A stretch of 64,000 nt of DNA, taken from positions 1,612,001 through 1,676,000 of the forward strand of contig JBAJFG010000172.1 of the NCBI GenBank assembly GCA_037903475.1, written 5' to 3'. The stretch's first letter is position 1, and each line of letters begins with the position of its first letter. Both the position numbers and the translations under genes were made by a program. The DNA comes from Ancylostoma caninum (lineage: Eukaryota; Nematoda; Chromadorea; Rhabditida; Ancylostomatidae). Below the pieces are notes generated by a model that saw only the letters and a list, made by a program, of their open reading frames with translations, ran no database searches and was not told the DNA's origin. Shown in pieces: positions 17,101-28,283 of the stretch.

Positions 17101-18815
17101 CTCAGACAAAGTATCGCACACATGCGTAGGAGTACTGCAGGGCACCCGGAGGGCTTGGTCAGGAGATCCGGTCTGTTAGAGACCGCAATTCCCGATTTAG
17201 TCCTCCGCAAGTCCCGGTACCCTCCTCCGCATGTTCCGAAATGGGGTTTTTGAACAAAACTTATCACCTCCACTACCGCTCGAGGATTTCGAACTGACCA
17301 ACCGATCACTTACCATTGCTCTTCGATTGCTCCACAGTCCGCTGCTTTACTTCTGCTCCATCCGTGCCCACAGCCGAGGGACTATTCGAGGCATCCACTA
17401 ATGTTCTTATCACAGTGCATTCCCAAGAGAAGGTAATGTTACGGAGCTCAGTCTACACCAATCACTACCAAACGTTGAATACATTGCTAAGAAAGGCCTG
17501 TGCGGATTTTGGCCCCTTTCAGCTAAGAGCTATGGACTGTTTTACCCTTCACACCAATTTCATTGATTTTTGCTTAATTTTGTCCAGAAATCGCTGATGA
17601 CATGTCTATTGTTGTTCGATACGACGTTTATTTTGTTTGATACGCTGAACACAAAGATATCTACGGTCTCGTAAAAAATTATAGGTTAAACCATTTATCT
17701 CACCGAGTTTTACGCTTTTGATTGGGGGATCATGCCCACTGAGGTTTTCTAATGCGCTGAACACAACACCTTGGCCATAACTCTGGTGTTCAAGAATGAA
17801 CAACGGTCTCACTACGAGGATTCTCTCAGTGGTGCGTACTTGCGGCAGTTTTCGACTTGTACGTTAATATAGAGAAAATCTTTTTCATTGTAAAAGTGCG
17901 CGATTTTCGACGTTATAGAAAAGTATTAGAAAGCTATTAGAAAGCTTCTGCTTTCGATTTCCTCAAGGAACGCTCGTTTTCTGGCCAGGCTACAGTTCAT
18001 ATCCGTAATCTGATCAGGCATAACCCGTAGCCTGGTGTGGAAACAGTGAGGCCTGTATTTCGTATAGGCAACATCTGAGGTTTGAGTCAGTTCTGGTGTT
18101 GACCCGTAATTTCTCCGAGCAACATAAGAAAGTGCTGATTCAGCCGTAGCCTCTTAAAAAACAGAGTTACCCTTTTTGAAGTCTTTCATGTGTACTACAG
18201 CCCACGCCAGCTCACACTGATTTTCTCACCATAAAAATCTCAAAAACGATTTCTGAGGTAAGACTCTGTTGCTGTTAGGGCACACACAGTGTTAAAAGTG
18301 CTATATTCTGTGGCAGGAACCAAATGGATGCTTTTGTGAGTAGGAAGTCCGCTCAAATTGTAGAAGAGACACTTCAGAGATTCAAACAATGAATGCCGCT
18401 TTTACAGCGAATATGACAATAAGAAACTCAATAAACATTATTATAAGAGAGATTTCCAGAGTGATTATGATTATAAAAAGCGTATTATACATTATTAAAG
18501 GAGAAAGATGGAGTACAGGCCCCAAGTAGTGGGAAAATAGGCAGAACTCACTGCTCTGTGATGTCTGACCTCGGGGGGTTCTCGGATTACCTGCCATGTT
18601 CCTCCGCACCCATCCGAGGCTTTTATCAAGGTTCAGGGGTTTTTCGCACTCCCCGACTACATCCTCCGCAAGTCCCGATGGTTTTTCGGGCCTAGATCGC
18701 ACCCCTCGACTACCTCCTCCGCGTGTGCCGAAGCAGGCGGTCACCGCATGACCAATGAACTTCCTTAAGAAATGAGGGCTATCGTCCTCCGCATGTCCTG
18801 ACATCTTTGTCTGAG
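17101..18815. mobile_element. CTCAGACAAAG-ended TIR element, long copy
   Basis: The ends read CTCAGACAAAG and CTTTGTCTGAG, with AA on both outer sides. The outer segments match the element at 51712-52489 closely: 17101-17365 on the left and about 18315-18815 on the right. This copy keeps about 0.95 kb in between that the other copy lacks. TCCTCCGCA(A/T)GT occurs repeatedly in both outer segments. The minus strand has an open frame of 140 codons near the right end that is also open in the second copy, but it has no recognised domain. No transposase is visible, so it is non-autonomous. Confidence 0.8.
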
Positions 18816-20689
18816 AATGTGGGACATCTTCACACCAAAAAAGCCAAAAAAGAGTGCAAGTAATGGCATGGTATTGAGAAATTACATAATTTTTTTAAAA
18901 AGAAAACCATGTGTTCTTGAACTGAAGCAAGCTGGAATTCATTAGGTTCCGGCAAAATCAAAGAAACACGGGTAAGTAAATAGGAATTCCGCTCATCTTA
19001 GAGCCTGAGCTATTCTCGAAAGGATGCAGATGACGTGTGAGCAATCAACAGGACGACACGTTGTCTAGGCGAATTTCAACAAGGCGTCGAGAATTGTTCG
19101 CTACAAAGAATTGATTGTGCAAAAGCCGAACCCGCAGCAAGGTTCCGGCGATAAGAATAGACTAGGCTGCAATAAAACAACAGCTGGTTTTCTGCACCGT
19201 TGGGCAAGGATATGAAAAGGCAAGAGAAAGAAGAAAATCTGTGAATGCTGAGGAAAAGCCGGCAGAAGACGAGTGAAGCCGGGCACACATCGATTCAGAG
19301 AGACGCCTACGTAGCTGTGGAGTCCAAGGCTGGAGAAAAAGTGCCTGGGATTTTCTGTGAAATCGATGGCGCTCTTCTGGGAAATCCTAGCCATTTTCTC
19401 ACAGGGATTTTCGAAGTGTGGGAAAATTCTGGATCCTTGTTTTAAGTAGAAGTCCACACTACAATGCCTTACTTCTCGAGGGGAAAAATATTCAGAACAG
19501 CCGATGTGGTTACAGGTTACAGATAGCACAGATAGAATGTTTGAAAATAAGCAATTATCGACGTTCAGCTCGCTGACGTAACCATTTTGAAAAAGTTTCT
19601 GGATGATTCATTGATTGATGGTGCTGCATTTGAATTGCCTGTGCAAATTCACGGCGAAAAACGGTAGAAAGTAAAAAATGCCGATCAATTTCGCTGGTAC
19701 TTTCAAACTCTTCACGGAGTTACTGGACCAATTTCTCCAACAAAAAAACCTTAAGCAGTAAATATTCGAAAATAAATAGAAAATCATGTGAAAATCACGT
19801 GAACAACAATCAGAATGCTATTGACTACATATGGAGTACACAGATCTAGGATAAGAAAATAAGACCCAAAGAGTTGTCACAGTTCCAAGAGCAACCACAA
19901 CACAAACACATACACACGTTTACCTAGGGTAAACCCTTGTTGGGGTAAAGTTCCAAAAGTACAGAAATTCCACGTAGCACTTAAAGCGGAACGAGATGGT
20001 TACGACAGCCAGTCGAAACAGACCGGTTTCGCACAGATCTCCGGCTGTAATTATGCAGTTTCGGCCAAAGATCAGCCAGCAGCGTCTGCACTTTGTGTAA
20101 TATTCTGGGTAAATAGGTGGGTAAACACGTAAATAAAACTTAGTGGTTCGACTACCCAAGTATGAGATATTTCTATTACTATACTGGCTTTTCGGCTATT
20201 TTCGGTTGAATGTAGAGTGAGTTTGCGTTCTGAAGAATTTTTTTCGAGGATTTGTCCTGAATTTTGGATGTATTTTATTACCTTTCCTCCCTAAAAATTG
20301 CCCAGAAGCGACTTGTTCCCAAATTATTGTGTCAAAATTGCGCGGCAACAGTCCCTGAACTGCAAAAGAACCGTATCTACTTGATTGTTCCGTGGACTCT
20401 TTTCAACAACTGCTAGCTAACCTCAGGCTCACCCTAATTCCATATCATTTCCTTTCTTGACAGCCATATACTAGTGTTTCCTTATTTTTATGAACCATTT
20501 TCGTTTGTGTCCCCTTAATACAAAAGGTGTTCAAATATTACAGTGCTATTTTTAATATTGTGTATTCATGTGCTTGGAATGTGGTCGCCGCACCGCATCA
20601 TCTGCGCCTTGGCACTCTGACTGTCTGCGTATCCCCAAACTTCACTGCAGCGTGGCGAGTGCACCGGGCAAATCGGTGCCTCATATGGC
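18816..20689. other. Intergenic, no gene recognised
   Basis: Short frames only. Scattered GGGTAAA pieces near 19920-19950 and 20105-20130 resemble the family B repeat. No RNA gene is visible. Confidence 0.4.
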
Positions 20690-20885
20690 ACCATACATCA
20701 TTGAGAATATCGAGGCTTAGAATTGTTAACGCCACCCAAAATTACCCATGTTAACGGAGTCGTCAACAAGTTTACCCTGGGTAACTTCAAGCATTCAGAT
20801 CACGGTCAAACACGTTAATGGGTACAATGTAAAGGTCACGTTAACACGTTCATCATGGGTAATCTCAGTGATGCATACGAGCTGC
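20690..20885. repeat. Family B repeat, two degraded units
   Basis: Contains CATCATTGAGAATATCGAGG, then GTTTACCCTGGGTAACTTCAA, then CATGGGTAATCTCAGTGATG. These are the inverted ends of family B in two adjacent, partly decayed units. Confidence 0.6.
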
Positions 20886-22784
20886 ATGTGAGTTTACCAG
20901 TGGTTATGACATGCGTGTCTTGTGTGTTACCATTTCCAACTTTACCTCCAACTTTACCATGGAACCCGCTAACTCGGAGAGTGGTAAGACTTCACCACTG
21001 TATACAGTAATGAATATGACAGCAGGGGTCTGGTCGCTGGTCTCAACAACGTTCCAGCCCCACATCAGAAAAAATAACCCCATTTTCCATTCTCATGACC
21101 TTCCGAGCCCTTTTCCCTGTGTTTGGCTTCCCCCCCCCCTCGCACTCCACCTTTGTAGTTTATTTTGTTCCGACATCACACCACACTACACTACAATACG
21201 AAACAGATAGAACTGAATCTTTTTGTTTAGTCACTGTCGATCAGTGAACAGTGTACTTTACACTATGACCCTATTCAAAGTCATCAGCGTCAGCAATCAC
21301 ACAAAAACGTGATCGTCTTGCTGGAGAATAGGGCTTGTTTCGCCAAAAAGTTGAACTGAACAACGGGTTTGGAAGCCTCTCAGAAACAAAACAAAGCAAC
21401 ATGCTCTTCCGGACTATGGAGTCATGTTAAATCAATGGACTTAAATAGGTTACTATGTGATTTCTGCGAGTTTTCTGTGCTATTCCCAACCTCTACCCCT
21501 ATAATAATAATAATGAATCCCGTTTAGAAATGCAAGCTAACTAATGTTAAACTACAAATAAGCGTCGATGCACTCTCTAACATCCACGTTTATCGACATG
21601 GATGTAGACAAAAACGGGCTATTTAACATGATTACGCAAGGGAGAGGGAGGGGCGTTTTCAATGGACCAATCACAGAGCAGTGACTACGCCCCGTTTCCG
21701 CACACAGTGCACTACACTATCAATAAGGTGACGTGAAATTGAGTTTAACCATTGCATGTCCACGCTACGTCTATGGCAGTTTATACTAGATGCGTGCGTT
21801 TGACGCACGCATAATGACGGATAAGCCCAGCTGCAGTCCTCACATAGCTCCGACGCACACATTTGCAGCCTCCGCACGTTTTTTTTTTCCATTGAGGATG
21901 TTATGCGCATAAAATGGTGTTTACGAAAAATCCTATGCAAATGAATGCGTGCGTGTGACGCGCGACTGACGCACGCACCGGGATCAAATTGCCCGCTTAC
22001 AAAATATAATAGTAATAATAATCAATTCAGAGGAATTTGCTTACATTTATCCTTTAACAGCAACCTGTTTTTTAATTATTGGTCACCGAAAACTTATTTC
22101 GGGAAATGTTCACCTCTCTACCCTGTCAGCCACTAATCAAATTAAAACAAGTTTTTTTTTCAAATGTCAGCAAATTTCTGAAACGGCATAATTCCAAATG
22201 GATCGGACAGGCAATCGTAATGTCACTGTGTAACAGAGCTGTTTATGGGTCAAGTCATTTACCTTAGTTGAGCAATGACCATGTATGGTGATGTACAGTT
22301 ATAGGTGTGGTCACGGACATAGGATGTGTTTATACTCACTGCCTGTCTCAACACATTTCATGTCTAAGGATAGGTTCACGAACACATGGATGCACGCTAG
22401 GTTTGTGGAGCATGTAGAGTTGGTAATTATCCCTGCTGCTATACCTCCGGAGAAGTATAGCTGTTTCTGTGGCTGTGGTCGCGACAGCACTGGTTTTGGT
22501 GGATATCGATTATGTGCGTTGCATCGTTGGCGCTGTCCCTGCTGTCGTCGGCAACCAGTCGATACGCACCAAGCAGTTTATATTGCAAAAAAGAGACATG
22601 ACACTACCCAAGCTAACCGTATTGATCGCGCGTTTTTTGCGCGCCAATAAATTTCGCGGGAACTATGGTTTGCGTTTTGCATTTGCAGCGCCCTGTAATT
22701 TATGCAGAGGTTGTGTAGAATCTTCATGATTGCTGAGGATACATGAGCGCAGCGAGCTCAAGTTAGCCCAAAGCTAACCAGGGT
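20886..22784. other. Intergenic, no gene recognised
   Basis: A run of C (about 10) lies at 21130. A pair of GCGTGCG/CGCACGC-rich segments occurs at about 21790-21980. A region near 22430-22570 is rich in TGTCG/CGACA and resembles family C weakly. No exon series. Confidence 0.4.
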
Positions 22785-22980
22785 CGGTATGCATCATTAG
22801 GATTACCCAGGGTAAAAGTGTTAACGTGCCAAAATTCACAGCATGTTTACATATTCGAGGACTGCATGCAACATTAAGATTATCGAGGGTAAGCGTGTTA
22901 ACATCACGCAAATTTACCCGTCGTTAGCACGGACATTTACATGCTTTCCCTGGGTAATCTCAATGATGCATCCATGCCCA
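22785..22980. repeat. Family B repeat, two adjacent units
   Basis: Begins GCATCATTAGGATTACCCAGGGTAAA and ends TTTCCCTGGGTAATCTCAATGATGC, complementary to its start. An internal pair (AAGATTATCGAGGGTAAGCG) at about 22875 suggests a second, nested unit. Confidence 0.75.
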
Positions 22981-25900
22981 AGGCACTGTCTATACCCAGC
23001 TACTACCCATTGGTATATGGTTACCTATCTTCCTTATGATGCATCCGCAGCTCCTAGGAGTAAATGTCGCAAAAATAGAAATACAAGAAAATCGAAAAAT
23101 ATAGCACGTTTATAGTTGCCGCCAAGTGCAGCGGCAAGTTAAAAGAGCCGCGGCGCGGCTGCAATATCAATACGGCTAATTCGGGTGGGTGGCATACACA
23201 TACGCACGCAGCTGTTTGGCCCTTTATTGGCAAACTTGGCAGGAACTATGAGGAGAAAGTAAATTTCTATCTTATTATTATCACAGCTCCAGGAAGCTGG
23301 AATTTGAATCGCCAATACCGACGACTACAACGTGCAGCTGCTCTGCCGCGTCGCATTGGTGGTGCGGCGCGGCTGAGCAGGTGAGCGGCATTCCGTGGTG
23401 CAAGAGTGATTGATCGGCACTGTATGTTGCATAGTAATCGAGATAAATATTATGAAAAGTATTACCACACAATTTAGAAACTCGACAGTGAAATGGAAGA
23501 GAAAACTAGTAAATAAACATGCTAGCTACTCAAAATGTTTGGGAAATTTGTAGTTTCTTGATAATTGTGGAAAACACCCGGCACCACTTAGCTCCTGCAA
23601 CTGGAGTAGCCTTATTTGGACGAGATGGCACGGACATCCTGCTAGCAATTACAACTCGGGCACAAGCTAATAGGATGAGGAGATGGAAGCTGTGAATTTA
23701 CCGAGAGCCCTTGCCAAATTGAGTGCACTTCGCCTCTCGTGGATCTAAGCAGGGTACTTCCTTCCGAAACCCATTTAGGATTCCAGGAATAAACACAAGT
23801 GCTATTTCCAAGCCATCACTATACAGACATCAGTATCCAGACCCAAGGCAATTTCATGACAACATTTAGCTACCAAAAGGTACTTAGGATAAAAGAAGCA
23901 CCCACCAATCTCTGATGCCACTTCATTCCCATCGTTCAGCAGGCGGCAACTACGACGTCGTTCTGAGTAGGGCAACCTGACACGATGTGTTCACAGCACA
24001 GAATACAGGTCGTCGTTGTAAAAACCTCAACCGGAGAAGACGCGGACCCGACGACGACGACGACCGCCCAGCGACCAGCTGACAATGAACGCTGGCCTCG
24101 TTCTGCCGACAATCACACCGCAGTGATGCTAACAAACAGCGCTGATAACAGAGACACGCTTGCACGTTCACTTTCCGTTGTGACCGTGATTTCATTTCGC
24201 CTTTCTTCAACTGGTTCTCTGGAACAAATGAGGGTTTATACTAGTTGTGTGGGGCTATAAATAGTGCATAGCGGTGGCAAGTTCCAGCGAGAATCATAGG
24301 GTTCAACGAAATTTAACGAAAAGCAATATTACTTCTGCTAGCTTGATCCAATCCTATAACAATCCTATAACCCTGGTAGACATTACAGAGACCAAAAAAT
24401 ATGAAAATATCATTTTAAATCAATCGACGTTGCTTTTGCTTGAGTGGTGCCGTGATGTAATCTTCTCTCATGACTGTCTTAAATAATCGTAATAAAACTA
24501 TTCACCTAAAACTAGACAAAAACCGAAGCTTTTGCAAGTTTCCGTATGTGAAAATGAGCCAAACTCACGGATTATTTCCCGAAAATAGGCGTCGCCTAGC
24601 GCGTCGACTTCGAATGCACTGTCGATACGCAGTGCGCTGGATTGAGAAAAAGCGGGAATTTTAAATGCACAAACTGTTAACAACTTTTAGCCCAACATAA
24701 AAACAGGTCCTGCAGCGGATACTAGGGGGATGTACGTAGGTGTATAGGACTTAAACTCGGGCACAGATTAACATATGTGAGAGTTTTTGAGTTTGCTGAA
24801 TTTTCACTCTCGACGGGGTTCTGAAAAGGACATGGAGATGTTTGATGCTTTGGACTAGGACTTGAATGCGGATTTGGGCTAGGAGTTACAGAAAATTCCT
24901 CGCCAAGAAAAATTCTACCACTAGTCTCAATAAAGATAAGGCTTTTTGGGCTTTTTTTTTTGCAAAACATCCGTGGAGAATAATTCAATCTCATTAAAAA
25001 AAACCTAGCAAAGCAGTTTAAAGAAGCTGGATTTCTACAGTTCCGAGGGTCGTGTTTCCCAGGGACGTCAGCGCTACTTAGCGGAGATCCGTGACATGCT
25101 ATGGCAGCAAATCCCTAAGGTTAGCTGAGGTGATCACAAGGATCAAAAGCACAAAACATTGGATACGAATGAAAACTGGAAATTGATGTTGAATCTTGGA
25201 CTTTAAGCTTGGATCTTCCACTTAGTGCTAGTTGACACTTCTAGCTGCACTCCCTCTGGTAAGTTTTTTTTTAATTTTATTTTTTAAAACTTGTTCACCA
25301 TTCTATGATTAAATCCACGAATTTAGCAAGTCCAAACAATGGAAAATATAATTCATTTTGGATCGTGAATAAGAAGTCAATTCTTCGTTCTCGCTTTGTA
25401 ATTTAGATCGCAGGTCAAATGACACGAATCGATAAGATGAGATCGAGTTGTTGATAGTTCCTTGCTCTGACATTACGCTTGATTCGAGCATTGATTTGTG
25501 ATTTGTTTTTATTCTTTCTCCTTCTTCTTCTCCTCCCTCGTTCCTTTGGTCCCATAGTTACTTGATTATTTATTTTGTTTTCTAACGTAGCTGTTGTGGT
25601 ATAAATTTAGTTCGAAAAAAAAAACCCTCCAACTTAACACGCAGCGATTAGACATATCGAATTGCTTTCCAAGAGAGAGAAATGGTTGTTCACCCAGTTA
25701 TCATCAGAAAAGAATTTATAAAATGAGGTTTCCTTATAAGTTTAAAGTCTTGCTTAATATTTGGAATACTGTGACACTCCTAGAACACATACTTTTTAAA
25801 ATTTAAGATTTAATTTAGAAATGTGGGGGAGAATGCAGCAATTCTTGCAACTTGTGGTTTGAGCGAAATTCAGAGAAACAGAGAGGGATTTGCGATATAC

Positions 25901-26472
25901 GGGGACGGGGAGGCAAATGGCAAAGTCAGATAGGTAAGCACCAGACCTCTTTGTTGGAGCGTGCTATAGTCAATCATTCCTGCCCATGGGGCAATTTATA
26001 CCCTTTCCAGCAAAGTATTATAATTCTTATTTCTGCATTTTTAAAAATAGAAACTCTAAAGAGTTTGTATCTTACAGCATCTATTGAAATACGATGCCAA
26101 CAGCCAGAACATTTGGAATGAACTCATAAATAAAAACCAGTTTTTGAACCCGTGTTCCTCTGTGTCCTCCTTTTTGTCTCGCTGCACTAAACCCGCCAGT
26201 CGCCGTGTCACTGGAACAGAGAAACTGCTTCGGAAGACGGCAATTTGATCGCAATTCATTCGTGATGACTGTTGTTACACCGTACAGCCTTCGACGACAA
26301 GTCATCAATGGAAGTGTACTTGATGAAAAACTCGTGGACGGTTGGGGAAAGGGCAAAGTCCGTCCGTGTGCATTTTTGGTGTAACAGATCCATGATTTTA
26401 GGAGAACAGCACGTATGCACATTGCACGGCGTGTTTGGAAACTTCTGCGGCCGCGATTTGTACCAAAGAACC
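22981..26472. other. Intergenic, no gene recognised
   Basis: About 3.5 kb with only short unrelated frames. A polypyrimidine tract lies near 25520-25550. I cannot support any exon, RNA gene or promoter here. Confidence 0.4.
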
Positions 26473-26746
26473 TACAGTGGACGGCAATGGCGGTGGCCCA
26501 TCCGCGGCCTCGAGAAGGACGCAGCGCGACCGCGTCGCACGCGTCGGAAACGATGTCGTCGCCGCCGGAATACTATTTCTAGGGTCTTTTCTCCCCGATT
26601 TGCTCGAAAATCCTTAAAATCGGGTGGAAAAGCTGCTAGAAATTGCATAATAGCAGCAGAATACATAGGTTACAGCGCGCGCGGCGCGGTTGCGCGACGT
26701 CGTTCTCGAGGCCGCAGATGGGCCAACGTCATTGACGTCCACTGTA
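26473..26746. repeat. Palindromic MITE, family A, copy 2
   Basis: The left end reads CAGTGGACGGCAATGGCGG and the right end CATTGACGTCCACTG, with TA on both sides. The arms contain GGCCTCGAGAAGGACGCAGC and its complement. It matches copy 1 in length and layout, with a few substitutions. Confidence 0.88.
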
Positions 26747-27640
26747 TGCTTCCATAAGAAAATCAAAGTTGGCACTGGATGCGCAATAAAGTGTGAGCTC
26801 ATTCCAGGCACTTGCATAGCGATCCCATCGTTGCGATGCTATTCTTGCAAGAAGTTTGCAAGCATATTGCCTGAAGTTTGCATCCATGCATCATGCAAGA
26901 ATTGGGCAATACCACCCTATTTTGGTATGGTGCAAAAGCGTATGATATAAAAGCTTGCGTAATGCACATCATAAGCACAGCCCATACAAAAACCAAATCA
27001 TTAATCTCTGGAGAGGTTGCATGAAGTATGCATGCACGAAATTCGCATGATGCAGACATGTCGAAAACTTGTTGCAGACCTGCTTTCGATTATGGTTTTC
27101 CCATTTTCTGAATGGAAAAGAATGCCGTATCGTTAAGAACCAAATGACTATCATATTCTTCTGAGTATCCACTCGATACTTTAGTGAAAAAATGTTTTTT
27201 AGGCAAAGTGCAATCAATTTTGAACTTGTGTCTTTCATCGTTCACTTCATAGGCAACTCATAACTCATCTTTGACACCTAGCAGATCTGACATATTGGCG
27301 TCATTTTTTAAGGATCATTACCAGTTAACAAGGTTGGCTTAGAACTGCTTGCTCGTGGTAAAGCACACGAAAATTAATTGCATACACTGAGCAGCCGCAC
27401 CAGAAAGAGATTTCGATTATGTGGTTAAGAAACACTATACGCAGGGGTAAAAAGATTCAGAAGAACTGCAGCAGCTATTCGGAAGGACCGCAGCAGACTG
27501 GTAGAAAACCGAAAATTTGTCTGAGTTGATACTTGAAATTCTGGAAAAATGTATGTGCTCATAGCAAGCCCACGGGTCATCTGGTATTTCTCTACGCTTG
27601 GATTAACGTCTAATATTTCTCTTATGATGTCGTGATATTA
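26747..27640. other. Intergenic, GCATGCAAG-rich stretch
   Basis: At 26820-27060 variants of TTGCAAG/TTGCATG/GCATGCA recur in both orientations, making a loose inverted-repeat patch. No gene is seen. Confidence 0.35.
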
Positions 27641-27781
27641 TAGTACAGCAGTCGTGTCGTCGACGCCTTGTGATATCGATCCTACATATTGATTTGGGGC
27701 AGCGCGTCGCTGTGGCGTGGCCCATTCCTAATCCATACGTACTAAAATCGATGCCGCAATCGACAGCGACACGAGGTACTA
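27641..27781. repeat. Small TIR element, family C
   Basis: The ends read TAGTACAGCAGTCGTGTCG and the complement of CGACAGCGACACGAGGTACTA, with further arm matching through GATATCGAT and a TACATATTGATT-type segment. It resembles the intronic elements at 28995-29157 and 49037-49183. Confidence 0.7.
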
Positions 27782-28283
27782 CTCTTCACATGAATTTTTT
27801 ATACACAGTATTACTGGACGGTGGGAAATAAACTAAGTAGTAACAAAATAGCAAAAAATGTGCTTGTGATCGGAAGCGAAAGTCCAAGATTCAATTTTAA
27901 GTCTCGCTTTCTAATTTCGGCTGTAGATCAAATGCCATGAATCGATCAGACGGGCATCGAATCGCTGACATTTCCCTTAGTTTGACCCTTTGCGTGAATA
28001 GCTTTTCTCGGTCCAGATATTTTTCCAAAGATGGTCAACAGAAGAGTTCGGTATGAACAGACAGAGTTATGAAATTCCAAATTTTTATTACACGTTGCAT
28101 ATTTTGTCAAATATCAATTTTCGAATTACAAGTGATATTAGTAGCTCGTATCTTCTTTGTATATTCCAGTGAGAAGGCGGGCATACATGTCGTAATATTA
28201 CTGAAAACTGGATTGTTATAAGAGAGTTTCTTGCAGATCCAAAATCAAATTGATCATAGCAATTTTAGGAGAATTTCAAGATT
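27782..28283. other. 3' flank of four-TM gene A
   Basis: No gene. The region lies downstream of the minus-strand gene A and should hold its 3' untranslated region. It is AT-rich. Confidence 0.4.

Noticed and set aside
18382..18804. 140-aa minus frame repeated as 150 aa at 52056-52508
   Set aside because: Open in both copies because the DNA is nearly identical; no known domain and low-complexity repeats of the TCCTCCGCA motif. Kept as part of the TIR element only.
22285..22729. Cys-rich plus frames of 121 and 86 aa
   Set aside because: The Cys spacing fits no zinc-finger family, and the region overlaps TGTCG/CGACA repeats like family C.
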